This document shows, in pieces, positions 13,856 to 24,084 of a DNA stretch of 64,000 nucleotides. The stretch covers positions 4,692,977 through 4,756,976 of the forward strand of contig BROE01000015.1 of NCBI GenBank assembly GCA_036571765.1, read 5' to 3'. Numbering within the stretch: the stretch's first letter is position 1; the number at the start of each line of letters is the position of its first letter. The position numbers and the translations under genes were made by a program. The notes under the pieces are model-generated. The model worked only from the letters and a program-made list of their open reading frames with translations, was not told where the DNA came from and did not search any database. Source of the stretch: Plecoglossus altivelis (Eukaryota > Chordata > Actinopteri > Osmeriformes > Plecoglossidae).

Positions 13856-14165
13856 TACTCAAAGTACAGTTTTTCACAATTGTTGAAACACATTTCTTGA
13901 AACTGCCATATATTTTTAACACTGTAAACACAAAATCAAATATTCAAACTTCATTTCCAATACCTCTGACTCTTCAGAAAAAATTAAACACAAAATGTTT
14001 GCAGTTTTTCCATTGCTAAAACACTAAACCCCTTTCTCTGAATAAAATCTTCGGTAGCCTAAACCCATTTGTTGAATCAAGACACTCTTTTGGCAAAAAT
14101 CTAAACACATTCTGCACTCTAATGCTCATTTTATCTATTCTGGTAAACACAGGTGGCAACTATCA
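13856..14165. repeat. MITE-like A/C-rich repeat related to the 10 kb transposon
   Basis: The sequence ACAGTTTTTCACAATTGTTG followed by repeated AAACAC/AACAC words resembles the outer ends of the IS630-like fish element, and the word pattern is like that at 9730-10020. No transposase is present, so this could be a non-autonomous copy or a solo end. The inverted partner was not located. A run of ten or more C residues lies just beyond, near 14200. Confidence 0.4.
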
Positions 14166-14729
14166 CAAACAAATAGATAACACATGTCGTTGATTAAACA
14201 CCCCCCCCCCCAAAATTGATTTCACTTGTTTCAAATAACATGACACAACCAATATAAGCCAGGCAGCAAACAGGCTGTTGAAGGTGGGAAGGATAATGTC
14301 TAAGAATGGATACAAGAAACAATGTGATAGGATGAGTACATATGCAAGGTGGGTGACGTGTGACAATGCTGCAGTTGACTCAAATGCTAATAGTAGGACA
14401 ACAGTCAGGTCAAGTTAAATTCTTCTTTATTTAAACTGGAGATAACCTGAGAAGATTAATAGAGGTAAGGGTCTGAGCAGGGGCAGCATACAAGAATTTA
14501 AACAGAGCAGGAACAGGTAGTTGGAACAGGTTGTTGCGCTAGACACTCTTACATGGACAAAGAGCAATCTGGCAGAGATGAGCTGAGCTGTGACTGCTTG
14601 AATGTAGGGCAGTCTGATGAGTGGATGCATTTCCAGTGTGATTAGTGAAGGTGACAGGGAGGACCTGGAGTAGAATCTTCCACAGATGACGTGATGAGGA
14701 CGAAGAGGAAGACAAGGAGTGGAAATATA

Positions 14730-17224
14730 CACTACCTGTCAAAAGTTTTAGAATACCCCAATTTTCCAGTTTTTTTTTAAATGTAAGCAGTTCAAGTCCA
14801 GTTAATAGCCTGAATTGGTACAAAGGTAAGCGGTAAACTGCCAGATGTTTAAAAAAAACTTTTAGGTTACCAAAAACTGAAAAATGATGTAAATTTTATA
14901 GTTATATAACCCTTAAAATTGTAGGTCTTTCCTTCAGAGAAATTGCAAAAAAAGCCAAGGTGTCAGTGAGTATAGTTTCCAATACCATCAAAAGGCATTT
15001 GGAAACTGGAGGAAACTCTGAATGGAAGAGGTCTGGCAGACCCAAAGCCACAACAGAATCAGAAGACAAGTTTCTGAGAGTCAACAGCTTGCGTGATAGG
15101 CGGCTCACAGGACAGCTGCAGGTTTGACAGGTTGAGTGACAGTAAGAAAGCCATTGCTAAGATGGCAAAATAAGAAAAAGAGGCTTGCCTGGGCCATGAA
15201 GCACCGCCAGTGGACTATTAAAGACTGGAAGAAGGTGTTCTGGATTTTCTAACCGAAAGACCTCAGTCAGTCCGTGTCGGCCATAACACCTCGAGCACCT
15301 CAACACTGAGCACAGGTGCCCCACAAGGCTGTGTGCTCAGCCCGCTGCTCTTCACGCTGCTGACCCACGACTGCACTGCCAAGTTCAGCTCCAACCACAT
15401 TATCAAGTTTGCTGATGACACAACAGTGGTAGGTCTCATCAGCAACAACGATGAAACACACTATAGAGAGGAAGTGGCACAGCTGGCAAAATGGTGTGGG
15501 GCTAACAACCTGTCCCTCAACTTGAGCATGACAAAGGAGGTTGTGATGGCCTTCAGGAGGAACTCAGCGGATCACCCCCCACTGACCATCGATGGCTCGC
15601 CTGTCGAGAGAGTCAACAGCACCAAATTCTTGGGGGTGCACATCACAGAGAACCTCACCTGGACCACCAACAACAAGTCACTCTCAAAGAAGGCACATCA
15701 GCGTCTACACTTTCTCCGCCGGCTTAAGAGAGAGCAAGTCTCCCTCCAACCATCCTCACCACATTCTACAGGGTCACCATTGAGAGTGTGCTGACCTGCT
15801 GCATCACTGTCTGGTACTGGAACTGCACTGCAGCAGACAGCAAGACCATCCAGCGAACAGTGAACATAGCTGCGAGGATCATCGGTGCCTCTCTCCCCTC
15901 CATCCTAGACACCTTCCACACACGATGCTCCAACAAGGCCAATAGTATCGTTAAAGACCCCACCCACCCCTCCCAAAGCCTCTTCCAGCCGCTACCACCA
16001 GGTAGACGATACCGGAGCATAAGAGCCCGCTCTGCCAGACTAATCAACAGCTTCTTCCCCCAGGCTGTGAGAGCCGGAATCTCCGGGTTCTATGATACCA
16101 ACAATAACTAAGACAATCTGTAACTTGCACTAGTCACTTTTCTACTGCACTACTCACTTTTCAAACACACTGCCGTGTGTACACAAACTGCACTAAAGAC
16201 TCTGTAATAATTTGTATCTATTCTTCGCACATATACAATACTCTTTGCACATGCACATCGGTAATTATTCGTACAGTTTGTATATTTTGTATCCTGTTTA
16301 GTTTATGTATAGGAAAATTGTTATATTTATTTTAAATTGATTGTTGTTTGTCTGTACTGTTGTATGTCTGTACTTCTGTTGCACCGTGGCTCTGTGAGGC
16401 ACGACATTTCGTTCCACTGTATGCACCCGCATGTAGTGGAATGACAATAAAGCACAACTTGAACTTGAACTTGTTATGGACTGATGAATAGAAATTTGAA
16501 ATATTCGGTTCATCACGCAGGGTTTTTGTACGCCATCGAGAAGGCGAAAGGATGGTTCCTCGGTGTGTGACACCAACTGGCAAACATGGAGGAGGAAGCG
16601 TGATGGTCTGGGGCTCTTTTGCTGGATCCAGTGTCGGCGACTTGCACAGAGTGGCACCCTGAACCAAAACTGCTAAAACAGCATTTTGCAGCACCATGCA
16701 ATACCCTCTGGTATACGCCTAGTTGGTCAGGGGTTCATCCTACAGCAAGATAATGACCCAAAACATACCTCCAGGTTATGTCAGAACTACCTTAGAAGAA
16801 AAGAACAAGACGGTAGGCTTCAAATCATGGAATGGCCAGCAGTCTCCAGACTTAAACCCCATCGAGCTGGTTTGGGATGAACTGGACCGAAGGGTGAACG
16901 CAAAGCAACCTACAAGTGCAACACATTTGTGGGAACTCCTACAACAGTGTTGGGAAGAACTTTCTGAACAATATTTGATTTCCATTGTAGAAAGAATGCC
17001 ACAAGTGTGTTCGGCTGTTATATTTGCAAAAGGTGGCTACTTTGAAATAAGGACAAATTTAGATTAAATTTTGTTAAACAAAACAAATCCATGATTTCTT
17101 TTTTATCTCCATTTGTTTATTTGTTCTATGCTTTAACTTCAGAGTACATTGAGACATTAAACTGCGTAAATTCCAATTTAAAAAACGTAAAATGGAGGTG
17201 TTCTAAAACTTTTGACCGATAGTG
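14730..17224 (+). mobile_element. Tc1-like transposon, split by a LINE insertion
   Basis: The left end reads TA-CACTACCTGTCAAAAG and the right end is its inverted partner, ending CTTTTGACCGATAGTG-TA. Both ends are flanked by the TA duplicated by this superfamily (14728-14729 and 17225-17226). Between them, 14930-15125 encodes the transposase N-terminus (GLSFREIAKKAKVSVSIVSN, a helix-turn-helix). 15180-15241 gives KRLAWAMKHRQWTIKDWKK, and after the LINE 16474-17067 gives the remainder, with LQQDNDPKHTS and QSPDLNPIELVWDEL carrying the last two catalytic acidic residues. Frameshifts, an internal deletion near 15125-15175 and the LINE insertion make it inactive. Confidence 0.88.
15242..16472 (+). 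mobile_element. 5'-truncated L2/Rex1-type (CR1 superfamily) LINE
   Basis: Reverse-transcriptase C-terminal half: STGAPQGCVLSPLLFTLLTH, then IIKFADDTTVVG with the FADD catalytic motif (about 15395-15435), then NSTKFLGVHI. A frameshift near 15765 moves the frame to 15788-16111, which holds the C-terminal region ending FFPQAVRAGISGF. The 3' UTR ends in three CTTGAA-type repeats at 16457-16472, the short tandem tail of this LINE group. The element starts abruptly inside the RT domain, as expected from incomplete target-primed reverse transcription. It sits in the Tc1 transposase, with GTTCTGGA (15237-15244) and GTTATGGA (16473-16480) as a probable 8-bp target duplication. Confidence 0.85.
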
Positions 17225-17358
17225 TAGGTATCTGATTAATTTGAGCAATAGTCATTGACCATTTCTTGGACTGACAATGAGGAAAGCAGAATTTAGAGTG
17301 CAACCCAATTTTCTGTGTCCACCATGGTAAGGACATTCATAGAACAGGTGCAGTATGC

Positions 17359-17684
17359 TTATCCATCCATCATCCATTTTCTTCCGCTTATCCGGGGCCG
17401 CGGGTCGCGGGGGCAGCAGTCTGAGCAGGGAGGCGCAGACTTCTTTCTCTACACACACTTCCACCAGCTCCTCAGGGGGGATCCCGAGGCGTTCAGGCCA
17501 GCCGAGAGACATAATCCCTCCAGCGTGTCCTGGGTCTTCCCGGGGCCGCCTCCCGGTAGGTCATGCCCGGAACACCTCTCGAGGGAGGCGTCCAGGAGGC
17601 TTCCGAAACAGATGCCCGAGCCATCTCAGCTGGCTCCTCTCGACGTGGAGGAGCAGCGGGTCTACTCCGAGCTCCTCCTGTGTG
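17359..17684 (-). mobile_element. Rex3 3'-end fragment (left duplication unit)
   Basis: Starts with a short (CCAT)n/GATG-type tail and continues through the Rex3 3' region to the C-terminal coding block (CTCGACGTGGAGGAGCAGCG), where it is cut by the duplication breakpoint. It is preceded by GCAGTATGC at 17350-17358, the same target sequence seen beside the long Rex3 copy. It differs from the right-hand copy by many one-base indels. Confidence 0.85.
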
Positions 17685-18735
17685 ACACAAACTGCACTAA
17701 AGACTCTGTGATAATATGTATCTATTCTTCGCACATGTACCAATACTCTTTACACATGTACAGCACCCCATCGGTAAGTATTCGTACAGGTTGTATAGTT
17801 TGGATCCTGTTTAGTTTATGTATAGGAAAATTTATATTTATTTTAAATTGATTGTTGTTGTCTGTACTGTTGTATGTCTGTACTTCTGTTGCACCGTGGC
17901 TCTGTGAGGCACGACATTTCGTTCCACTGTATGCACCCGCATGTAGTGGAATGACAATAAAGCACAACTTGAACTTGAACTTGTTATGGACTGATGAATA
18001 GAAATTTGAAATATTCGGTTCATCACGCAGGGTTTTTGTACGCCATCGAGAAGGCGAAAGGATGGTTCCCCGGTGTGTGACACCAATTGTCAAACATGGA
18101 GGAGGAAGCGTGATGGTCTGGGGCTCTTTTGCTGGATCCAGTGTCGGCGACTTGCACAGAGTGGCACCCTGAACCAAAACTGCTAAAACAGCATTTTGCA
18201 GCACCATGCAATACCCTCTGGTATACGCCTAGTTGGTCAGGGGTTCATCCTACAGCAAGATAATGACCCAAAACATACCTCCAGGTTATGTCAGAAAGAC
18301 CTTAGAAGAAAAGAACAAGACGGTAGGCTTCAAATCATGGAATGGCCAGCAGTCTCCAGACTTAAACCCCATCGAGCTGGTTTGGGATGAACTGGACCGA
18401 AGGGTGAACGCAAAGCAACCTACAAGTGCAACACATTTGTGGGAACTCCTACAACAGTGTTGGGAAGAACTTTCTGAACAATATTAGATTTCCATTGTAG
18501 AAAGAATGCCACAAGTGTGTTCGGCTGTTATATTTGCAAAAGGTGGCTACTTTGAAATAAGGACAAATTTAGATTAAATTTTGTTAAACAAAACAAATCC
18601 ATGATTTTCTTTTTTTATCTCCATTTGTCTATTTGTTCTATGCTTTAATTTCAGAGTACATTGAGACATTAAACTGCGTAAATTTCAATAAAAAACGTAA
18701 AAATGGAGGTGTTCTAAAACTTTTGACCGGTAGTG
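17685..18735 (+). mobile_element. Second copy of LINE tail plus Tc1 3' half
   Basis: 17685-17982 repeats the LINE 3' UTR with its CTTGAA tail. 17983-18735 repeats the Tc1 transposase C-terminal half (LQQDNDPKHTS, QSPDLNPIELVWDEL) and right inverted repeat, ending CTTTTGACCGGTAGTG-TA. Compared by eye, the Tc1 part is almost identical to 16474-17224, with a handful of substitutions; one creates a stop at 18486 after SEQY. It arose by the tandem duplication, not by a new insertion, because it lacks a left end. Confidence 0.85.
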
Positions 18736-18861
18736 TAGGTATCTGATTAAATTTGAGCAATAGTCATTGACCATTTCTTGGACTGACAATGAGGAAAGCA
18801 GAATTTAGAGTGCAACCCAATTTTCTGTGTCCACCATGGTAAGGACATTCATAGAACAGGT

Positions 18862-18870
18862 GCAGTATGC
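18862..18870. repeat. Rex3 target-site duplication, left copy
   Basis: GCAGTATGC directly before the Rex3 tail; an exact copy lies at 22246-22254 beyond the Rex3 5' end. Confidence 0.85.
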
Positions 18871-18899
18871 CTATCCATCCATCCATCCATTTCTTCCGC

Positions 18900-20748
18900 T
18901 TATCCAGGGCCAGGTCGCGGGGGCAGCAGTCTGAGCAGGAGGCCCAGACTTCCTTCTACACACGGCACACACACCTCCTCAAGCTCCTCCGGGGGGATCC
19001 GAGCTTCCCAGGCCAGCCGAGGAATAAGTCCCCCAGCGTTTCCTGGGTCCCCCGAGGGCCGCCTCTCCGGTAGACATGCCCCCGGAACACCTCTCGAGGA
19101 GCGTCCAGGAGGCATCCGAAACAGATGCCCGAGCCACCTCAGCTGGCCCCTCTCGACGTGGAGGAGCAGCGGCTCCACTCCGAGCTCCTCCCGTGTGAAC
19201 GAGCTCCTCACCTTATCTCTAAGGAGCGCCCAGCCACCCTGCCGAGAAAACTCATTTCGACCGCTTGTATCCGCGATTTCGTCCTTTCGGTCATTACCCA
19301 AAGTTCATGACCATAGGTGAGAGTAGGAACGAATATTGACTGGTAAATCGAGAGCTTTTGCCTTCCGGCTCAGGCTCCTTCTTCACCACGACGGACCAGT
19401 ACAGAGACCGCATCACTGCAGACGCTGCACCGATCCGCCTGTCAATCTCACGCTCCGTTCCTTCCCCCACTCGTGAACAAGACCCCGAGATACTTGAACT
19501 CCTCCACTTGAAGCAAGGGCTCCCCACCCAACCGGAGGGAGCAAGCCACCTTCCTCCGGTCGAGAACCATGGCCTCAGATTTCGAGGTGCTGATCCCCAT
19601 CCCGGCAGCTTCACAATCGGCTGCAAAACGCTCTAGTGAATGCTGTAGGTCCCGGTCCGGTGGAGCCATCAGGACAACATCATTTGTGAATAGCAGAGAT
19701 GAGATCTTGTGCTCCCCAAACCAGACAATTTCTGGCCCCTGGCTGTGCCTAAAAATTCTGTCCATAAAAACAATGAACAGAACCGGTGTCAAAGGGCAGC
19801 CCTGGCGGAGTCCAACATGCACAGAGAACAGGTCCGACTGACTACCGGCAATCCGAACACAGCTCCTGCTCCGGTCATACAGGGATCGGACGGCCCTGAG
19901 CAAAGGGCCCCGGACCCCGTACTCCCGGCAAACCCCCCACAGGGCACCACGAGGGACACAGTCGAACGCCTTCTCCAAGTCCATAAAACACATGTGAACC
20001 GGTTGGGAAAACTCCCATGAACCCTCAAGCACCCGATGAGTGTGTAGAGCTGGTCCAGAGTTCCGCGGCCAGGACGAAAACCACACTGCACTCTTCTGAA
20101 TCCGAGGTTCGACTATCTGTCGGATTCTCCTCTCTAGTACCCTAGCATAGACCTTACCAGGGAGGGTGAGGAGTGTGATCCCCCTGTAGTTGGAACACAC
20201 CTTCCGGTCCCCCTTCTTATAAAGGGTACCACCACCCCGGTCTGCCAGTCCAGCCGCACCGTCCCAAGGCGCCACGCAAAGTTGAAGAGACGTGTCAGCC
20301 ACGAAAGCCCCACAACATCCAGAGATTTAAGATACTCGGGGCGGATCTCATCTACCCCCGGGGCTTTGCCATCGAGTAGCCCACCGACACCTCGGGACCT
20401 CCGCCAGGGTCGACGAGTCCACCTCCGGGTCCTCAGCCTTTGCTTCCTCCTCGGAAGACGGGACGGCAGGATTGAGGAGATCCTCAAAGTATTCCTTCCA
20501 CCGGTCAACAACGTCCCCTTGAGGTCAGCAGCTCCCGCCCGCACCGTACACACGGTGTTGGTGAGAAACCGCTTCTCCCCCCTGAGTCGGCGAATGGTTT
20601 GCCAGAATTTCCTAGAGGCCGTCCGTCCGGTAGTCCTTCTCCATGGCCTCCCCGAATTCCTCCCAGACCCGAGTTTTCGCCTCCGCGACAATCCGAGCCG
20701 CGGCACGCTTGGCCTGCCGATACCCGTCAACTGTCTCCGGAGTCCCAC
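18900..20748 (-). pseudogene. Rex3 reverse transcriptase, frameshifted
   Basis: The RT is spread over at least three minus-strand frames. 20134-20748 holds DGKAPGVDEIRPEYLKSL; 19448-20302 holds YRGITLLTLPGKVYARVLER, MDLEKAFDCVPR and GLRQGCPLTPVLF; and 18900-19301 holds the C-terminal LLLHVERGQLRWLGHLFRMP. The active-site block reads LLFTNDVVLM where the family has F-A-D-D, so the first catalytic Asp is replaced by Asn. A one-base slip also garbles the block after RIRQIVEPRIQ. Together these rule out activity of this copy. Confidence 0.85.
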
Positions 20749-22114
20749 AAGCCAACCAGGCTTGATAGGACTCCTTCTTCAGTTTGACAGCATCCCTTAC
20801 TTCCGGTGTCCACCACCGGGTTCGGGGATTGCCGCCGCGACTGGCACCAGAGACCTTACGACCGCAGCTCCGGGCCGCCGCATCGACAATGGAGGCCGAG
20901 AACATAGTCCACTCAGACTCAATGTCCCCAGCCCCCCCCGGAATCTGTGAGAAACTCTCCCGGAGGTGCGAGTTGAAGACCTCGCTGACAGAAGGCTCCG
21001 CCAGACGTTCCCAACAGACCCTCACGATACGCTTGGGCCTGCCAGGTCTGTCCGACTTCCTCCTCCACCAGCGGATCCAGCTCACGACCAGGTGGTGATC
21101 GGTTGACAGCTCCGCCCCTCTCTTTACCCGAGTGTCCGAGACACGTGGCCGGAGGTCAGAGGACACGACAACAAAGTCGATCATCGACCTTCGGCCTAGG
21201 GTGCCCTGGTGCCACGTGCACTGATGGACACCCTTGTGCTCGAACATGGTGTTTGTTATGGACAAACTGTAACTAGCACAGAAGTCCAACAACAAAACAC
21301 CGCTCGGGTTCAGATCGGGGGGACCGTTCCTCCCAATCACACCTCTCCAGGTGTCACTGTCGTTACCCACATGGGCGTTGAAGTCCCCCAGCAGAACAAT
21401 GGAGTCCCCGGTCAGTGCACTATCCAGTACCCCTCCCAGGGACCCCAAGAAGGCCGGGTACTCTGCACTGCTGTTCGGCCCATAGGCCGATACAACAGTG
21501 AGAGACCTGTCCCCGGCTTGAAGGCGCAGGGACACGACCCTCTCGTCTACCGGGGTAAACCCCAACACGTGGCGGCTGAGCCACGGGGCTATGAGCAAGC
21601 CCACGCCAGCCCGCCGCCTCTCCCCGCGAGCAACGCCAGAGAAATGTAGAGTCCAGCCTCTCTCGAGGATAATGGACCCAGAACCCAGGCTGTGCGTGGA
21701 GGTGAGGCCGACTATATCTAGCCGGTAACGCTCTACCTCCCGCACAAGCTCGGGCTCCTTTCCTGCCAGCGAGGTGACATTCCATGTCCCCAGCGCTAGA
21801 GACCGTGTGCATGGCCTCGGTCGTCCAGGCACCTGCCCCTGACCGCCGCCCAAAACACACTGCACCGGCCCCCTACGGTCCTTCCTGTGGGTGGTGGGCC
21901 TGCAGGAAGGTGATCCCACGTCGCCTTTTCGGGCTATACCCGGCCGGGTCCCATGGGCAAAGACCCGGCCACCAGGCGCTCGCCTGCGAGCACCCACCCC
22001 AGGCCTGGCTCCAGGGCGGGGCCCCGGTAACGCCACTCCGGGCGACGTAACGATGCTCCTTAGTTTTGTCGTCATAGGGGTTTTTGTTGAACCGCACTTA
22101 GTCTGGCTAGTCAC
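20612..22114 (-). CDS. Rex3 apurinic-type endonuclease domain and RT start (open 500-codon frame)
   Basis: Apurinic-type endonuclease that nicks target DNA to prime reverse transcription. Counting from the first Met of the open frame, the motifs are GTWNVTSL (109-116), SAYGPNSS (209-216), LLGDFNAH (241-248), MIDFVVVSSD (311-320) and STDHHLVVSW (337-346); the last holds the catalytic Asp-His pair. The GLTSTHS block stands where other families show a catalytic Glu; in Rex3 this wording is usual (recalled). After residue 350 the linker to the RT continues, until the frame ends at a 1-base shift near 20630. The true start codon is uncertain because RTE elements often lack a clear one. Confidence 0.85.
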   Translation of the reverse strand: MTSQTKCGSTKTPMTTKLRSIVTSPGVALPGPRPGARPGVGARRRAPGGRVFAHGTRPGIARKGDVGSPSCRPTTHRKDRRGPVQCVLGGGQGQVPGRPRPCTRSLALGTWNVTSLAGKEPELVREVERYRLDIVGLTSTHSLGSGSIILERGWTLHFSGVARGERRRAGVGLLIAPWLSRHVLGFTPVDERVVSLRLQAGDRSLTVVSAYGPNSSAEYPAFLGSLGGVLDSALTGDSIVLLGDFNAHVGNDSDTWRGVIGRNGPPDLNPSGVLLLDFCASYSLSITNTMFEHKGVHQCTWHQGTLGRRSMIDFVVVSSDLRPRVSDTRVKRGAELSTDHHLVVSWIRWWRRKSDRPGRPKRIVRVCWERLAEPSVSEVFNSHLRESFSQIPGGAGDIESEWTMFSASIVDAAARSCGRKVSGASRGGNPRTRWWTPEVRDAVKLKKESYQAWLACGTPETVDGYRQAKRAAARIVAEAKTRVWEEFGEAMEKDYRTDGL

Positions 22115-22245
22115 CTAGGACCAGTTTGCCATGGGAAACCCTACCAGGGGCTTATTGCCCCCGACAACATAGCTCCTGGGATCATTCAAGCACTCAAACC
22201 CCTCCACCACGTTAAGGTGGCGGTTCAAGGAGGGTTCAAGCAGTA

Positions 22246-22254
22246 GCAGTATGC
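22246..22254. repeat. Rex3 target-site duplication, right copy
   Basis: GCAGTATGC, exact match to 18862-18870. Confidence 0.85.
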
Positions 22255-22326
22255 TACTGTCTTTTAATTTTTATTTACTGTATATGCTGAAAGTTCATTT
22301 GACATTTGTTAAGTTCAGGGGTGTCT

Positions 22327-23880
22327 TACCATCCAGCACTTTTCCCCCTATAACTGTGGATCTGTACCAGACTTTGGTCCCATCTTCCTCAAACCCATGT
22401 CTGATGATTTTACAAAGGAGCTGGTCTGCCGACTGCACATTAGGTTCTATCACCTTTGAGAGCCCCCCGCTCTTCCTGCCTAAATCCCGAACAAGGGCCT
22501 GCTGCTTCTCAGTAAGGCTTAAAAATGCTGCCTTTTCTTCTGCAAAAACATGTACTGGTGCACACCCATACTGTCATCAGTGTCCTCCAACTCCAGAGGT
22601 GCCTGAACTACACTCTGAACTACATTGTCTCTAAAGATAATTTCCTCCCTGTCCTTACTTAAATTGAAGACGCCATTCTCATTTTTCATTCCTAATACCA
22701 CCCGTCTAAACCTCAACTGTGCTGATACAGCTTACAGCTTGGATCTCTCACCTAAACTCTCTAGTTGCTCATTTATTTAAAATAAAGTTGTCCACAAGCC
22801 CCCATACTTACCAATCTCTGTCATCTTTTTCTTTGAGGCAACGTCCCGAACGTCCCTCTCTCTCTTTTTGACCCTAGACACCTGTAAAGTCCTAAATTTC
22901 CCATCCCTTATGTCTTGGGATGGCTTACAGAAAATGTCTTTCTGTTCTTTCACTTATGCTCTAGCTACAGCCAACACCTGTGCTTTCTTGTCTGTATCTA
23001 ATCCTGACAGCCACTTCCAAGACGAATTTTGCTTGAAAGCATCATGCCCTCTAGCATATTTATCTTTGCCCTTGCTTTCCCTCGAAGACGCCTTTAAAAA
23101 ACAAAGTCACGCTTACAACTAACATTGGTTTTAAGTGCTGAGGCAAGTTGGTCTACCAGTTCCTCAGACACATCAGCATAGCGTCCTTGCATTAAGTGGT
23201 CTGCTAGCATGCTGCTACACACCTTCACCAGGATGGCTAAAACAATCTCAACAGCCTGCACAGTCAAACCAACAAAAATGTCAGTCTTTGTAGTTAGACA
23301 CTTAAAAACTGTACTCTCACAGACAGCTATGTCCTCAAAGAGAGTCACTTCCCCTGTAAGTGCAGCTTCATCCACCTGCCTCTCTTTCTGACAAACTCGT
23401 GATAGCTGCCATTCATAACAAGCACATTTCTTTCTTGGAAAGTGCCTCCCACACAGGATCAACAACTAACTTCCCTATAAGACCCAACAACCTGCAAAGA
23501 AACGAGGAACATTAAGATCCTTATACACAGACTTTACTAACCTGTTGTCAATTCTGTTGACACAAGAGAAATCCAAAATATCTCTACTCAAAAAAATACA
23601 AACCTGCAGAGTTGTAAAAGGTAACATTTCCCCTTTTCCCCTTAAAAGAAGCAAGGGGAACAAAATCCGTTCCGTTCCATCAAAAATGTTCGAAATTGAA
23701 ACGGCTTGCCACTCTTCTCACAACCACGCTCTTGAATGGGCTTACACACCATTCTCAAAAGGTTTACAGCTCTACTTTCACCACCACTCTTCTGGAAACC
23801 AGGGTGCCTAGAGCTTCCAATCTCAGTGTTTGCTTGATGGGCCTTTCTCTGCCTTCTCTGAGCTCTTCTACGCATGCATT
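22327..23880 (-). pseudogene. Unidentified minus-strand coding relic with splice-like signals
   Basis: I do not recognise the family. On the minus strand, 23094-23465 is open for about 120 codons (VDEAALTGEVTLFEDIAVCE, then TKTDIFVGLTVQAVEIVLAI). 22519-22716 reads RFRRVVLGMKNENGVFNL; after a frame change near 22560, LSLTEKQQALVRDLG and DGTKVWYRSTVIGG follow. That last phrase ends at a GGTAAGAC donor-like site (22327), and GCACAG before TTGAGG near 22720 looks like an acceptor. 23642-23875 is another open piece, starting MRRRAQRRQRKAHQ. The even codon-like texture over 1.5 kb suggests a decayed multi-exon gene or a transposon-encoded accessory protein. Stops between the pieces argue against a live gene. 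Confidence 0.4.
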
Positions 23881-24084
23881 TATTTAAATATCTTCGTCTA
23901 TTGTCATAAAACTACACAGAGAAAAACGTGTGAATCTGCTAAAATCTTCAGGATGCTCATTGTAGGTAGAGAAGACACAGCATTGAAAAAAGAATGAGAG
24001 ACGAGAGGTATTACTGCTAGTTTTCAGAGTATTTTGAGATATTTTGGGGAGTTTTGTTTGAATAGTTCAGGTATAGGCTATATT

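Larger units (their letters stand above)
16181..19195. repeat. ~1.5 kb tandem direct duplication
   Basis: Unit one (about 16181-17684) and unit two (about 17685-19195) each contain, in the same order, the LINE 3' tail, the Tc1 transposase 3' half with right inverted repeat, about 120 bp of unique flank (17227-17349 and 18738-18861), the site GCAGTATGC, and the Rex3 3' end. At the internal junction Rex3 sequence runs straight into LINE sequence with a shared GTGTG(A) at both parent sites (near 16175 and 19193). The offset is about 1504-1512 bp. Confidence 0.85.
18871..22245 (-). mobile_element. Near full-length Rex3 (RTE-clade) non-LTR retrotransposon
   Basis: On the minus strand it runs from about 22245 (5' end, ending in the common Rex3 leader with the GGTGGAGGGGTTTGAGTGCT word) through endonuclease and reverse transcriptase to a 3' tail of GGAT/GATG repeats at 18871-18890. 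The (GATG)n tail and the coding content identify Rex3. Exact 9-bp duplications GCAGTATGC flank it. At about 3.4 kb it is close to full length. The endonuclease frame is open, but the RT part is broken into several frames. Confidence 0.9.

Noticed and set aside
16298..18211. Long minus-strand frames at 16298-16697 and 17722-18207
   Set aside because: They are antisense shadows of the LINE tail and Tc1 transposase; the sense strand carries the recognisable motifs.
20282..22118. Long + strand frames at 20282-20950, 21209-21649 and 21784-22118
   Set aside because: GC-rich antisense shadows of the Rex3 coding region; no domain on the + strand.
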